From NCBI GenBank assembly GCA_963800975.1, contig CAWDDB010000014.1, positions 124,001-188,000 of the forward strand: 64,000 bases of DNA, written 5' to 3'. The stretch is from JALYGY01 sp963800975. Lineage in GTDB: Bacteria > Actinomycetota > Rubrobacteria > Rubrobacterales > Rubrobacteraceae. The notes beneath the pieces were generated by a model. It searched no databases, was not told the DNA's origin, and worked only from the letters and a program-made list of their open reading frames with translations. Numbering within the stretch: position 1 is the stretch's first letter; each line of letters begins with the position of its first letter. Positions 24,794 to 33,606 of this stretch are shown here, in pieces. A program made the position numbers and the translations under genes.

Positions 24794-26644
24794 CTAGCGG
24801 TGTCGGCGGGTCAGGACCCGAACGTCCTGCGTGCGGCTGGTCACACCCTGCTCGTCAGAGTACTCGAGCCAGGCCTGGGCGTACCTGCGGCTGGTCCCCA
24901 GCCGGTCGCGCAACCCGGCGAGCGAGATCTCCCCGCTCTCCTGGCACGCGGCCTTTATCTCCCCGAGCACCATCTCGGCCGCCTCCCTGGCGGCGAATAG
25001 CTTTGCGCCGAGCCCGACGGCCCGTTCGCGCTTAAGCAGCAGCCGCAAGGCGGGAGTTTGCTCCATGGCGGGAGGCTCTGTCCCGGCCCGGCGCAGCTCG
25101 CCGAGTAGCTCCTCCGCCTCCGCCTCGAGGTCCGGAGGGACTCCTTCCGCGTCCGGCAACCCGAGCCTCGATTCGGAGGCCTGGACCTCCCCTCCTTCGG
25201 TCATCGAGCCGAGCACCGCATCGGCGAGGCTCGCAGCTAGTCCCGTCGCTACCCTGGCCTCCGCCACGCTGAGCGTGGGTTCCTCCGGACGCTCGCCCGC
25301 CCGCCGCCTCAACGCCTCGAGCAACCTCGCCTTGGCCGCCTCCACCTCGGTCGTAAGGGCGTATAGGCCGCCCACCTCCGTCACTTCCTGGACGCCATCG
25401 ACGACCGCGGGGATCTCCTCTGGCGAGACGGAGACGGCGAGCGAGAGATCCGCGGCGGTTCTGCCCTCGTTGCGGCTGCGCCCGAGCAGGAGGGGGATCG
25501 TCGCCGCGGCGTCGCCGTTCTCCAGAGCCTCGAGCCAGCCCGGCTCGGGCCTGCGTCCGCGGGGGGCCGCGTCGAGCACCTTGCCGCCGCCCACCGTAAC
25601 CTGAGGGCCGGGCGAGCGCACCACGAACCTGTCCCCGGGAAGGACGACCAGCGGCTCCTCTAGCCTGAGGCGAGCGAAGGCACTCCGACCGGGATCCAGC
25701 GTCTCCTGTCCGAATATCCGCACGCGGGCGTTGGTGGATCGGGTGCCGTGGTGAACCCGCACCAGCGCGCCGTGGGCCATCGGCTTCGCCCCCTCGAGGA
25801 CGCGTAGCCTGGCGTCGAAGTCGCCCGCAGGCGGAACCGGACGCGAGAGCAAGACGTCGCCTGCCTCCACCTGAGAGACGTCGACACCCGAGAGGTCGAG
25901 CGCCGTGCGCGCGCCCGGGTAGGCGACCTCAGCCTGACGTCCGTGGTTCTGGATAGCGCGCACCCGGGGACGGTGCCCCGAGGCGACGTGCAGGACGTCG
26001 CCGGGCCGAATCTCCCCGCTCCACAGGGTGCCGGTCACGACGACCCCTATCCCCTTCAGGACGAAGGCGCGGTCCACGGGAAGGCGCGCGAGCTCACCGG
26101 GGCCGTCGCCTCTGGGTTCGGAGGACAGCGCGTCGAGCGCCTCGAGGAGCTCCGGCACGCCCTCGCCCGTGACGCCGCTAACGGGGAACACCGGGGCCGC
26201 GATGCCCACTTCTTCCAGGACTTCCTCCACGTCGATGGCGGCCAGCTCGGCCGTCTCTTCGTCCACGGCGTCGATCTTCGCCAGGGCGACCACCCCTTTA
26301 TCTACGCCGAGCACCCGCAGGACGTCAAGGTGCTCCCTCGTCTGAGGCATCACCCCGTCGTCCGCCGCGACCACGAGCAAGAAAGCGTCCACCCCGGTGG
26401 CTCCCGAGACCATATTCTTTACGAAGCGCTCGTGGCCAGGCACGTCCACCAGGCTGGCCCTGCGCCCGCTCGGCAGCTCGAGCTCGGCGTAACCCGGCAC
26501 GATGGAGATGCCCCGCCGGTGCTCTTCCTCCAGGCGGTCGGTGTCCGTACCGGTCATGTAGCGCACCAGGGTGGTCTTGCCGTGATCCACGTGCCCGGCC
26601 GTTCCGATGGTCAGCGAGATCGGACGGTCCCGCGTCTCACCCAC
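24794..26644 (-). CDS. selB: Selenocysteine-specific translation elongation factor
   Basis: A 616-aa GTPase that delivers Sec-tRNA to UGA codons by binding a SECIS hairpin. The G domain has GHVDHGKTT (17-25), RGISIVPGYAEL, DVPGHERF and the ALAKIDAVD G4 motif. Two beta-barrel domains follow, then a C-terminal third of winged-helix repeats (ending in LRDLGTSRRYAQAWLEY-like sequence) for mRNA binding. GTG 26644 overlaps the selA stop by eight bases, so the two are coupled. It is about 2 kb upstream of tRNA-Sec. Confidence 0.95.
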   Translation of the reverse strand: MGETRDRPISLTIGTAGHVDHGKTTLVRYMTGTDTDRLEEEHRRGISIVPGYAELELPSGRRASLVDVPGHERFVKNMVSGATGVDAFLLVVAADDGVMPQTREHLDVLRVLGVDKGVVALAKIDAVDEETAELAAIDVEEVLEEVGIAAPVFPVSGVTGEGVPELLEALDALSSEPRGDGPGELARLPVDRAFVLKGIGVVVTGTLWSGEIRPGDVLHVASGHRPRVRAIQNHGRQAEVAYPGARTALDLSGVDVSQVEAGDVLLSRPVPPAGDFDARLRVLEGAKPMAHGALVRVHHGTRSTNARVRIFGQETLDPGRSAFARLRLEEPLVVLPGDRFVVRSPGPQVTVGGGKVLDAAPRGRRPEPGWLEALENGDAAATIPLLLGRSRNEGRTAADLSLAVSVSPEEIPAVVDGVQEVTEVGGLYALTTEVEAAKARLLEALRRRAGERPEEPTLSVAEARVATGLAASLADAVLGSMTEGGEVQASESRLGLPDAEGVPPDLEAEAEELLGELRRAGTEPPAMEQTPALRLLLKRERAVGLGAKLFAAREAAEMVLGEIKAACQESGEISLAGLRDRLGTSRRYAQAWLEYSDEQGVTSRTQDVRVLTRRHR

Positions 26645-28007
26645 GCGCGTCCTTTACCGCCAGGATCACCGCCTCCTCGTCCCCCGGGAGCAGCGTCCTG
26701 GCGTCGAGCCACAACCTTCCTTCGCGCACGCGCCCCACTACGGGCGGGTCCGCCCGTCTCAGGAGCTCGGCGAGGGACTCGACGTCCGTGCCCACCTCCG
26801 AGATCCGCACGGCGAAGGACGGCACCTCGCGCGCCGGCAGCGTCCCGCCGCCGCTGCGGGCGGTGGACGGCGAGGCGTCCACCTCGAGGTGCGGGGCCGC
26901 GGCCTCCAGCTCCCTCGCCAGCTTTCGGGCCCGCTCCTCGACCTCGGAGACCGGGAGGCGGAGCATCCGGAGCGTCGGCACCTCAGCGGATGCGGTGCCC
27001 TCCAGGTAGGCGGCGAGCGTCGCCTCGAGCGCGGCCAGGCAAAGCTTGTCCGCGCGCAGCGCTCGGGCTAGCGGGTGCCGGCGCATCGCCGCGACGACGT
27101 GCGCGGATCCTACGGCGATGCCGGCCTGCGGGCCGCCGAGCAGCTTGTCACCGGAAAAGACCGCGAGGTCCGCGCCGTCCCGAAGCGCGCCCTGAGGCGT
27201 CGGCTCATCGTCGAGGGCAGCGAGCGCCCCACTTCCGACGTCGGCGACCACCGGCGGCCCGAGGGAGGCGAGATCGGAGACGCCGACCGACTCGGTGAAA
27301 CCGCGCATCTCGAAGTTGCTGGGGTGTACCCAGAGGATCGCGAGCGTGCGACCGTCCACGGCCGCGGCGTAGTCCGACAGGCGGGTTCGGTTCGTTGTGC
27401 CCACCTCGCGCAGCCTGGCGCCCGAGAGCGCGAGCACGTCGGGGATGCGGAAGCCGCCCCCGATCTCGATGAGCTGGCCGCGCGAGACCAGGACCTCGGC
27501 GGCTTCGGGCACGTCGGCCACCAGCGCCGAAAGCGCGAGCAGGGTCGCCCCGGCGCAGTTATTGACGACCAGGGCGTCTTCGGCACCGGTCAGCTCCTTG
27601 AGCAGCGGCACGGCGTGATCGTAGCGGGAGCCCCGACCACCGGATGCGAGGTCGTACTCCAGGTTGGAGAACCCCCGCGCGGCCTCGACGACAGCCCCGA
27701 TCGCCCCCTCAGAGAGAACGGAGCGGCCCAGGTTGGTGTGCAGGATCACCCCGGTTGCGTTGACCACGCGACGGATGCCCCTCTCGGAGAGTATCCGGGT
27801 AGCCGAGGCCACGACGGTCCGCTCGGAGCTCTCCGGCTCCCCGCCGGACCAGATCTCCCGCCGCAGGCGGTCGAGTGCCTCCCTGATGGCTGCCGCGGCC
27901 GCGGCGCGCCCGTGGCGCCCGGCGAGCGCCGCGCCATCGGGGCCGCGCAGCACCGCGTCAACGCCAGGCAGCGCCCTGAGCCGTTCCCTCTTTCCGGTCT
28001 CCAACAT
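26637..28007 (-). CDS. selA: L-seryl-tRNA(Sec) selenium transferase
   Basis: A 456-aa PLP enzyme that converts seryl-tRNA(Sec) to selenocysteyl-tRNA(Sec). It shows RVVNATGVILHTNLGRS, NNCAGATLLAL, the EVGTTNRTRLSDY segment and the PLP Lys in FSGDKLLGGPQAGI. ATG 28007, with GAGG seven bases ahead, is preferred to a start 36 bases upstream. With selB and tRNA-Sec it gives most of the Sec machinery; selenophosphate synthetase is not in the window. The 140-base gap to the divergent gene must contain its promoter, but no clear boxes are seen. Confidence 0.95.
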   Translation of the reverse strand: MLETGKRERLRALPGVDAVLRGPDGAALAGRHGRAAAAAAIREALDRLRREIWSGGEPESSERTVVASATRILSERGIRRVVNATGVILHTNLGRSVLSEGAIGAVVEAARGFSNLEYDLASGGRGSRYDHAVPLLKELTGAEDALVVNNCAGATLLALSALVADVPEAAEVLVSRGQLIEIGGGFRIPDVLALSGARLREVGTTNRTRLSDYAAAVDGRTLAILWVHPSNFEMRGFTESVGVSDLASLGPPVVADVGSGALAALDDEPTPQGALRDGADLAVFSGDKLLGGPQAGIAVGSAHVVAAMRRHPLARALRADKLCLAALEATLAAYLEGTASAEVPTLRMLRLPVSEVEERARKLARELEAAAPHLEVDASPSTARSGGGTLPAREVPSFAVRISEVGTDVESLAELLRRADPPVVGRVREGRLWLDARTLLPGDEEAVILAVKDARG

Positions 28008-28147
28008 GCGAGGCCTCAGTATACCCCGCGCGGTCGTAAGCAAGGCAGGCGGAGGGCGCCGCCAGGTCGCCCGATCCGGGTTTCAGAGAAGGGCTCTGTG
28101 CTAAACTTTCCACGTCGAAGCTCGGTTGTGCCGGAGGGAGTTTTCGG

Positions 28148-28441
28148 TTGGGCGCAGGCAGGACCAATTTCTTTATCGGGGCCGCCGTCGGCGCGGTAGG
28201 CGGCTTCGCCGTGGGAACCTTCGCCGCCACCCCAACAGCCCGCTCGGCAGGGCAGCACGCCCTGGGGGGCCTGGAGGGTTCGATCCGCTTTCTCGGAAGC
28301 ACCGTGGCCCAGGCAGTAGACGGTCTCGGCTCCATCCTAGAGAGCGGCTACACCCGAGTGCGAGGCCGTGAGAAATACCTCGAGCACGAGATCGAAGAGC
28401 TAAGGGACCAGATCACGCGCCTCGAGCAACGGATGGACTAG
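28148..28441 (+). CDS. Small membrane-anchored coiled-coil protein (YtxH-like)
   Basis: A 97-aa protein starting at TTG 28148 with GGAGGGAG at ideal spacing. It has a glycine-rich hydrophobic N-terminal segment (FFIGAAVGAVGGFAVGTFAA, a glycine-zipper pattern) followed by a helical region and a C-terminal charged coiled coil (EKYLEHEIEELRDQITRLEQRM). This layout is like YtxH/gas-vesicle-type small envelope proteins, though no signature proves it. It is divergent from selA and convergent with the next gene. Confidence 0.65.
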   Translation: MGAGRTNFFIGAAVGAVGGFAVGTFAATPTARSAGQHALGGLEGSIRFLGSTVAQAVDGLGSILESGYTRVRGREKYLEHEIEELRDQITRLEQRMD

Positions 28442-28461
28442 CGCCGCCTCCGGCGACGCTA

Positions 28462-28493
28462 GGCACGCCTGCTTCGCAGGGAGGAGGCGTGCC
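28462..28493. terminator. Hairpin between convergent genes
   Basis: GGCACGCCT (28462-28470) pairs perfectly with AGGCGTGCC (28485-28493), with a small inner CCTGC/GCAGG stem. It lies exactly between two convergent stop codons, as expected of a bidirectional terminator, but lacks a T tract. Confidence 0.5.
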
Positions 28494-28494
28494 A

Positions 28495-28809
28495 CTAACT
28501 GCCGAAGAGGCGGCGGATCCAGGCTGGCATACCCTCGCCCCTGCCTTCGGTGGCCTTCTTGTAGTCCTTCAGATCATCTGGGTGGACCGATGTACCCGAC
28601 TCGCCGAGCAAGGCCCGGGCGTCCGCGAGTCGTGGGTCGGGGAGGGCCTGCGAGAAAACCGCCTCGACCAGGTAGTTACCGTTCCAGCGTACCCGGTAGA
28701 TGCGCAGTCCCGTGAGCTCCTGCTCGGTGAAGCGACGCTCGAGCTCCGCGGCGGCGGAGCGTGCCTCCGCTTCCCTGGCGAACTCGTAGCCCAGGGAGGG
28801 GTGCTCCAA
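28495..28809 (-). CDS. Hypothetical protein, 104 aa
   Basis: I do not recognise this protein. It starts at TTG 28809 one base after the stop of the DUF2342 gene, and so is presumably co-transcribed with it. The sequence looks like a small alpha/beta domain (EFAREAEARSAAAELERRFTEQELTGLRIYRVRWNGNYLVEAVF), with no membrane segment, signal or Cys pair. The C-terminus (MPAWIRRLFGS) is short and basic. Confidence 0.6.
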   Translation of the reverse strand: MEHPSLGYEFAREAEARSAAAELERRFTEQELTGLRIYRVRWNGNYLVEAVFSQALPDPRLADARALLGESGTSVHPDDLKDYKKATEGRGEGMPAWIRRLFGS

Positions 28810-28810
28810 C

Positions 28811-29833
28811 TCAGGAAACCTCCATCCTCGACAGCCAGATCCCGGGGTCCCTCACCTCGGCCAAGGTGGGCAGGTTCTCGGCACGCTCCCAGACGCGGTT
28901 CAGGCCCCCCATACCTTGCCTCTGCGCGACGGCGTCGGCGAACCGCTCGCCGAGCCTGTACTGCTCTATCTTGACGTCGAGGCCGGTAATGCGAAAGATC
29001 GCCGTCTCCAGGGGCGGGCGGTGTGCCCGGCTCCTCGCCATGCGGGCCTTGATGTTCTCGTACTGCGGAACCAGGGCTCGCCCGACGTGGTGCATCACGT
29101 AGTCCGAGTAGCCCTCGATAACTGACATCGTCGCCTGCATCTGGTCGAAGGCTTCCCTCTGGGGCCCGTTCATCATTAGCTCGACCGAGCGGCCGCCGGT
29201 TCTTGCGTTCTCGGCAAGCCGGCGCACGGTCTCGCGGACGCCGAGGCGGTCCGCCAAGGGCGCGACAAGACCCTCAAGGAGCTCCCCGAGGTAGGCCCGC
29301 AGCCAGGGGAAGCCCTCGAACTGCAGCGCGTGGGTCATCTCGTGCAGCACGATCCAGAGGCGCAGGCCGTCCACCGGGACAGCGAGCCTGGAGGCAGCGG
29401 CCACTATGTTGCCGTCTAGAAAGAAGACCTTGCCTGGTTCGCCTGCCCTCTCGCGTGTGAGCAGCGGCCCCGTGTCGTACTGACCGAGCACCCGCGCAGA
29501 CAGGAAGCCAAGCAAGAGCCCGACCTGGGCCGTGAGCGTCGCGCCCCCGACGGCCCAGGTAAGGTTGTCGGCGCCAGCGGAGGCGCGCTTCAGGACGGGT
29601 TCCATGAGCGCCCCAAAGCCCTCGATGTTGAAATCTATCCACTCGGCGCGGTTCGCGACCCGGAGCTGCCGTCCCGAGGGCGGGCCTTGCGGCAGCTCGA
29701 TGCCCGTGAAACGGCTGAGGGGATCGAGCGAGCGCTCGACCGCCCGCGCGTAGTCGAAGTCGCCGCTAGACGCCCGCTCCGTGCGCGAGGCTAGCGCCAC
29801 GGCTATGGTCCGTACCGCGCCCCAGGAGATCAT
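28811..29833 (-). CDS. DUF2342 zinc-dependent metalloprotease-like protein
   Basis: A 340-aa member of the actinobacterial zincin family first tagged as associated with coenzyme F420 biosynthesis. The zinc-binding HExxH appears as LHEMTHALQFEGFPWLR, and a downstream MSVIEGYSDYVMHHVG segment supplies the third ligand region (Glu). Family members are conserved in actinobacteria but their substrate is unknown. No signal peptide is seen. It is divergent from the leaderless tatA-like gene, with about 100 bases between. Confidence 0.82.
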   Translation of the reverse strand: MISWGAVRTIAVALASRTERASSGDFDYARAVERSLDPLSRFTGIELPQGPPSGRQLRVANRAEWIDFNIEGFGALMEPVLKRASAGADNLTWAVGGATLTAQVGLLLGFLSARVLGQYDTGPLLTRERAGEPGKVFFLDGNIVAAASRLAVPVDGLRLWIVLHEMTHALQFEGFPWLRAYLGELLEGLVAPLADRLGVRETVRRLAENARTGGRSVELMMNGPQREAFDQMQATMSVIEGYSDYVMHHVGRALVPQYENIKARMARSRAHRPPLETAIFRITGLDVKIEQYRLGERFADAVAQRQGMGGLNRVWERAENLPTLAEVRDPGIWLSRMEVS

Positions 29834-29899
29834 GTAGTGGGCCTTGTGGTGCTCACGCTCATGAGTATATACGCTAGTTGCTCCGCGACGCCCGGCTCG

Positions 29900-29928
29900 T
29901 TGTAAGGCGGACGCCCGCGGGTTATATT
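29900..29928 (+). promoter_or_regulatory. Promoter for a leaderless TatA/B-type gene
   Basis: TTGTAA (29900-29905) and TATATT (29923-29928) are separated by exactly 17 bases. The ATG at 29935 begins six bases after the -10 box, where transcription would start, and no Shine-Dalgarno precedes it. This implies an mRNA starting at or next to the A of the ATG. Confidence 0.65.
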
Positions 29929-29934
29929 TGTCCC

Positions 29935-30126
29935 ATGTTCGGCATCGGCGGCCAGGAGATAGTCATCATCGGGCTCCTCTTCCTGGTGATCTTCGGCCCC
30001 AGCAAGCTGCCGCAGATGGCACGCGATCTGGGCCGATTCGTCGGCGAGGCCCGCAAATCTATCGACGAGTTCAAGGACGAGCTTACTGCCTCCGAAGAGG
30101 AGGAAGACAGCCGCAAAAAGCGGTAG
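29935..30126 (+). CDS. tatA: TatA/TatB-type twin-arginine translocase subunit (second copy)
   Basis: A 63-aa protein: MFGIGGQEIVIIGLLFLVIFGPSKLPQMARDLGRF has the short hydrophobic helix, the F-G-P hinge and the amphipathic helix of the TatA/B family, followed by an acidic/basic tail. Together with tatA/tatC at 7558-8854 it gives two TatA-like subunits in the window. The MFxIG opening is TatB-like, but the length is closer to TatA, so the role is undecided. Monocistronic, with an apparently leaderless promoter. Confidence 0.88.
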   Translation: MFGIGGQEIVIIGLLFLVIFGPSKLPQMARDLGRFVGEARKSIDEFKDELTASEEEEDSRKKR

Positions 30127-30163
30127 CTCTCGCAAGCCTGTTCCGCATGCCGCGTCGTGCCGA

Positions 30164-31117
30164 CTAGCTCTCTTCGGGCACGTACAGGGCGCGGCCGAGG
30201 GGGTTCTGGTGGTGGCTCCAGCCGCCCGGGCTGACGTTCGCCGTGGACTCGAGGTACATGGCCGTCCGCGCGTCGAGGTTGTCGACGAGGTGGACTAGCA
30301 GCGCTTCGAGCGTTTTTGGTCGCTCGGGCGAGCCGTACTCGGTCTCCCCCTGGTGCGAGAGCAAGAGGTGGGAGATCCTGAGCGCGAGGTCCTCGGGGAA
30401 GTCGGGTAGGGCGGCGATGTGCGAGGCGACGATCTGCTCTCCGAGGACCACGTGGCCGAGCAGGCGCCCCTCCGTGGTGTAGGCGAAGCTGCCCGCGCCC
30501 CAGGAGAGCTCGCGTACCTTGCCCATGTCATGGAAGATGGCCCCGAAGAGCAGCAGGTCCCTGTCGACGGGGTAGATCTCAGCGAGCGAGCCGGCGATCT
30601 TCAGGCAGCTGGCGGAGTGCTCTAGCAGCCCGCCGATTCGGGCGTGGTGCATCCCCTTGGCTGCCGGGGCCTCGCAGAAGGCCGTCCAGAACTCCTCGTC
30701 GGAGACAAGGGACTCGAAGAGCTCGCGCAGATGCTCGTTGTCGAAAGACCGTCCGGCGCGCAGGATCTCCTCGGCCAGGGCCCTGCGGTCCTTCTCGGTC
30801 GTCGGGAGGTAGTCCTCCTCGGCGACCTCCTCCCGCCCGAGCACACTGAGCTGCTCCACCTTGACCTGCAGCGTCCCCCGGTACTCGTGGGCCTGTCCCT
30901 CGACGCCGACGTATACGGGGGAGGAGAGCCCCTTGTGCAGTTCTTCGCTCAGCCGCCACATCAGCGCGTCAACGGAGCCGGTACGATCCACGAGCTTCAT
31001 GCTCAGGAACGGCACGCCGCGGCTGTCTTTGCGAACCACCGCGTCGGTGGCCAGGAAGCTAGAGCGCAGTTTCGTGCCGGGCTCGAGGTCCCGAACCCAG
31101 AATCTCTCCTTTTTCAG
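30164..31117 (-). CDS. yhaM: 3'-5' exoribonuclease YhaM-like HD/OB-fold protein, apparent CUG start
   Basis: A 317-aa protein with an N-terminal OB-fold (FLATDAVVRKDSRGVPFLSMKLVDRTG) and an HD phosphohydrolase domain (HHARIGGLLEHS, FHDMGKVREL, LLSHQGETEYGSPERP), the arrangement of YhaM/Cbf1, a metal-dependent 3' exonuclease. Only a GTG at 31165 is canonical upstream, and a reading frame from it would run through a perfect AGGAGGG. That motif lies seven bases before a CTG at 31115-31117, which gives the expected family length and an N-terminus (KKERFWVRDLEPG) like other YhaM proteins. CUG initiation is inferred. Confidence 0.85.
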   Translation of the reverse strand: MKKERFWVRDLEPGTKLRSSFLATDAVVRKDSRGVPFLSMKLVDRTGSVDALMWRLSEELHKGLSSPVYVGVEGQAHEYRGTLQVKVEQLSVLGREEVAEEDYLPTTEKDRRALAEEILRAGRSFDNEHLRELFESLVSDEEFWTAFCEAPAAKGMHHARIGGLLEHSASCLKIAGSLAEIYPVDRDLLLFGAIFHDMGKVRELSWGAGSFAYTTEGRLLGHVVLGEQIVASHIAALPDFPEDLALRISHLLLSHQGETEYGSPERPKTLEALLVHLVDNLDARTAMYLESTANVSPGGWSHHQNPLGRALYVPEES

Positions 31118-31202
31118 GGAAAACCCTCCTAACCAGCACGTGATGGTGGGCCAGGATGGTAACACTGTTGAAGATCCCGGGCATCGCCCGGCGGTGCTGC
31201 TT

Positions 31203-33446
31203 CTAGCCCCTCACCACGAACAAGCCGTCCTTGGCAGGTATGGTCAGCTCATCCCCTACTGGCTTGCCGTCGTTGACCCGGTCGTCCGGGTCCTGGTTCG
31301 CCGAACCCTGGATTCGCTGCAACGTCACGCCCGGGAACAGAGCCGCCACGTCGAAGGTGTAGGAGCCCGTAGAGGGGTTCGCGAAGACGATGCCTCGCTC
31401 GTACTCCCTGTAGCGCCCGTCCGCGGCAGAATGCGCCGTCATCCTCTCGAAGTACACGCGCTGGCGCCCCTCGACCTCGAAGCGGATGCTCGTCCTGCCG
31501 GGTCCAACGTCCTGGAAGTAGAGCGAGGCCTCGAACGGCTCCGGTCCTGCCCAGGTGAACTCCCTGTTTGCCGGATTCAGTCCTCCCCCCGGTGGCACGG
31601 CGTAGACGTCGACGCGCCTGGGAACGGAGGCGGGGAAGTCCTCGAGGGGCTCGGCCCTGAGGCGCAAGGTGACGAAGAGATCCCTACCTCTCACGTCCAC
31701 GCCGGGGAGCGCGAAAACGAGCCCGCGGCCGGAGCCAGCGGCCCTTACCTCCAGGTGCGCAGGCGTTCCCCCTCTGGAGAACCCGACGCCCTGGCCCCCG
31801 AAGCGCTGGACGAAGGCATCAGGCCACGTCTCCCCGCCTCTCGCGAAGAGATCCGGGGTCCTCTCGGCCATGTGAACCACCCCACCCAGGGGTTGGCCGA
31901 GCCAGTGGGTCTCCTGCGCAGTGCCTTTGCACAGCTCGTCGAATACCCGCACCCTCGCGCCCGTTGTCCTCCAGGTCACCTCGGGCGGCAGCCAGCCGTC
32001 TCCGCCTCGGCCCCCCTCCAGTTCCCCGCCCGAAGCGGTGAAGGCCGCGTCGGTGAAGTGGGTGGAGGCGAGGGCGAGGCGCAGCTTGCGGTAGCTCTTG
32101 TCCCGGCTCAGGATCGGATCCTTGAACGTGTTCCTCAGCCTCTTGGGCTTGTCCTCCTTGTACCTGAAGTTTGCGTAGTAGAACGGGGTGGTCCAGCCGT
32201 TGTCCCTCCAGTAGCCGAAGATGTTCTCGCCCCTGGAGACGTGATCCAACGCGGGGTCGTACTTGTCCGGGTAGCCCTCGCTCTCCATGCCGTTCAGGAA
32301 CTCGAAGGCCCGCTGCGACTTGCTCGGTATGTGGCCGTCGGAGATGATGAGCTTGTTCGGACCGAGCTCCTCGCGCAGCCGCTCGAAGAAGGAGAGGACG
32401 CCAAGGCTTACGGTGTTCACGCCGCCGATCACGCCAGCGTCCGCCCTGGCGTTGGTGTTCACGTCGATCTGGGAGATCGGGCTACCGAACCTGATGACCC
32501 AGCTGAAGACGTCGAAGACTATGCCGTCGAAGGTCTCGAGGTCGCCCCCCGCGCCGAATTTCTCCCCGAGGTAGGCGGCCAGGGCATCCCCGCCGTTGCG
32601 GCCCTGCGCATCCCTCGGGCCCTGCGTGGAGAAGTTGTAACTCCAGAGGGGTATGGCGTTCTCGGGGGCGCTGTTGTAGCGGTACGGCCCGGTCGTGACG
32701 TGCGCGGCGAGGTACGCCCCCGTGGGGAAGGTGTCGGACCGGGACCGGTACATGCCGCGCCTGACGGTTATGGTCTTGCCGCGCCTGTCGATCCTCTCCA
32801 GCTTGACGTGCTCGGCCGTGCCCCAGTCCGGGAGCCCGCCACGGCCAAGACGCGCGATCGATATGTCGTCTCTCCCGTCTGACTGGCGCCTTTTCGTGCT
32901 GAAAACCCCTGTGTCCCTTACGTTCAAAACCTTCTGGGTCCGGCTCCCCAGCGGCTTGCTCAGCTTCGTGCCCCTGTAGTAGAGGAAATGGCCTGGGAAG
33001 AACTTGGCGGCCTCGTCGGTAGCCCGGCGTCCCGTCCCGTTGTAGTGCAGCAGCACCATCTTCTCGGGGAAATCCTCCTTGAAGCGCCTGAAAAACTCGA
33101 GGTTCGGCCTGTTGGCGTAGTAGTGGGCCTCGTTGAGGACCTTGCCCAGGACGCCGTCGAGCGGCTGGTACTTGTTCTTGAACTCCTCGTAGGTGAGATC
33201 CCCTGACCGCACCGCCCCCTCGACGTGGCGGCTGTAGAAGGCGTGGGGGTGGCTCTCGGCGAAGACATCTAGCCCGCCGAGGGAGGCCTGGGCGTGGGCC
33301 GGGGTGGGTCTCCCCCCGGAACCGAGGAGGGCGAGGCCTGCGCCGGCGCCCGCGCTCGCGAGCAGGAAGTCGCGCCGCGTGAGCGTGCCCGCCCTAGCAT
33401 GGCCGCGTACCCCGCTCGGATGTGCATCGGAGCCCCTACGCCTCAT
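31203..33446 (-). CDS. Tat-exported protein of unknown function, possibly glycoside-active
   Basis: A 747-aa protein with a clear Tat signal (TRRDFLLASAGAGAGLALLG, then A-H-A cleavage site). The mature part starts with an alpha/beta region; the middle (FDGIVFDVFSW, LIISDGHIPSKSQRAFEFLNGMESEG) reads like a TIM-barrel glycosidase core, and the last 200 residues look like beta-sandwich modules. I do not recognise the family. ATG 33446 is chosen because it starts the RRR-containing signal n-region and has GGGAGGGCGGG ahead. It follows the sugar ABC operon after a strong hairpin. Confidence 0.75.
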   Translation of the reverse strand: MRRRGSDAHPSGVRGHARAGTLTRRDFLLASAGAGAGLALLGSGGRPTPAHAQASLGGLDVFAESHPHAFYSRHVEGAVRSGDLTYEEFKNKYQPLDGVLGKVLNEAHYYANRPNLEFFRRFKEDFPEKMVLLHYNGTGRRATDEAAKFFPGHFLYYRGTKLSKPLGSRTQKVLNVRDTGVFSTKRRQSDGRDDISIARLGRGGLPDWGTAEHVKLERIDRRGKTITVRRGMYRSRSDTFPTGAYLAAHVTTGPYRYNSAPENAIPLWSYNFSTQGPRDAQGRNGGDALAAYLGEKFGAGGDLETFDGIVFDVFSWVIRFGSPISQIDVNTNARADAGVIGGVNTVSLGVLSFFERLREELGPNKLIISDGHIPSKSQRAFEFLNGMESEGYPDKYDPALDHVSRGENIFGYWRDNGWTTPFYYANFRYKEDKPKRLRNTFKDPILSRDKSYRKLRLALASTHFTDAAFTASGGELEGGRGGDGWLPPEVTWRTTGARVRVFDELCKGTAQETHWLGQPLGGVVHMAERTPDLFARGGETWPDAFVQRFGGQGVGFSRGGTPAHLEVRAAGSGRGLVFALPGVDVRGRDLFVTLRLRAEPLEDFPASVPRRVDVYAVPPGGGLNPANREFTWAGPEPFEASLYFQDVGPGRTSIRFEVEGRQRVYFERMTAHSAADGRYREYERGIVFANPSTGSYTFDVAALFPGVTLQRIQGSANQDPDDRVNDGKPVGDELTIPAKDGLFVVRG

Positions 33447-33606
33447 AAATCGCCCGCCCTCCCTGTGCGCGAAAGGTCGCACCACCTGCCAACTCGGTGA
33501 GCACAATATACACGGAAAGGAACTCGCGGCGCACCTCGAAACAAACGATTATCCCGCAAAACGGGCACATCCGGGACCACACGTAGCTTCAGCAAACGGC
33601 AAAGAT

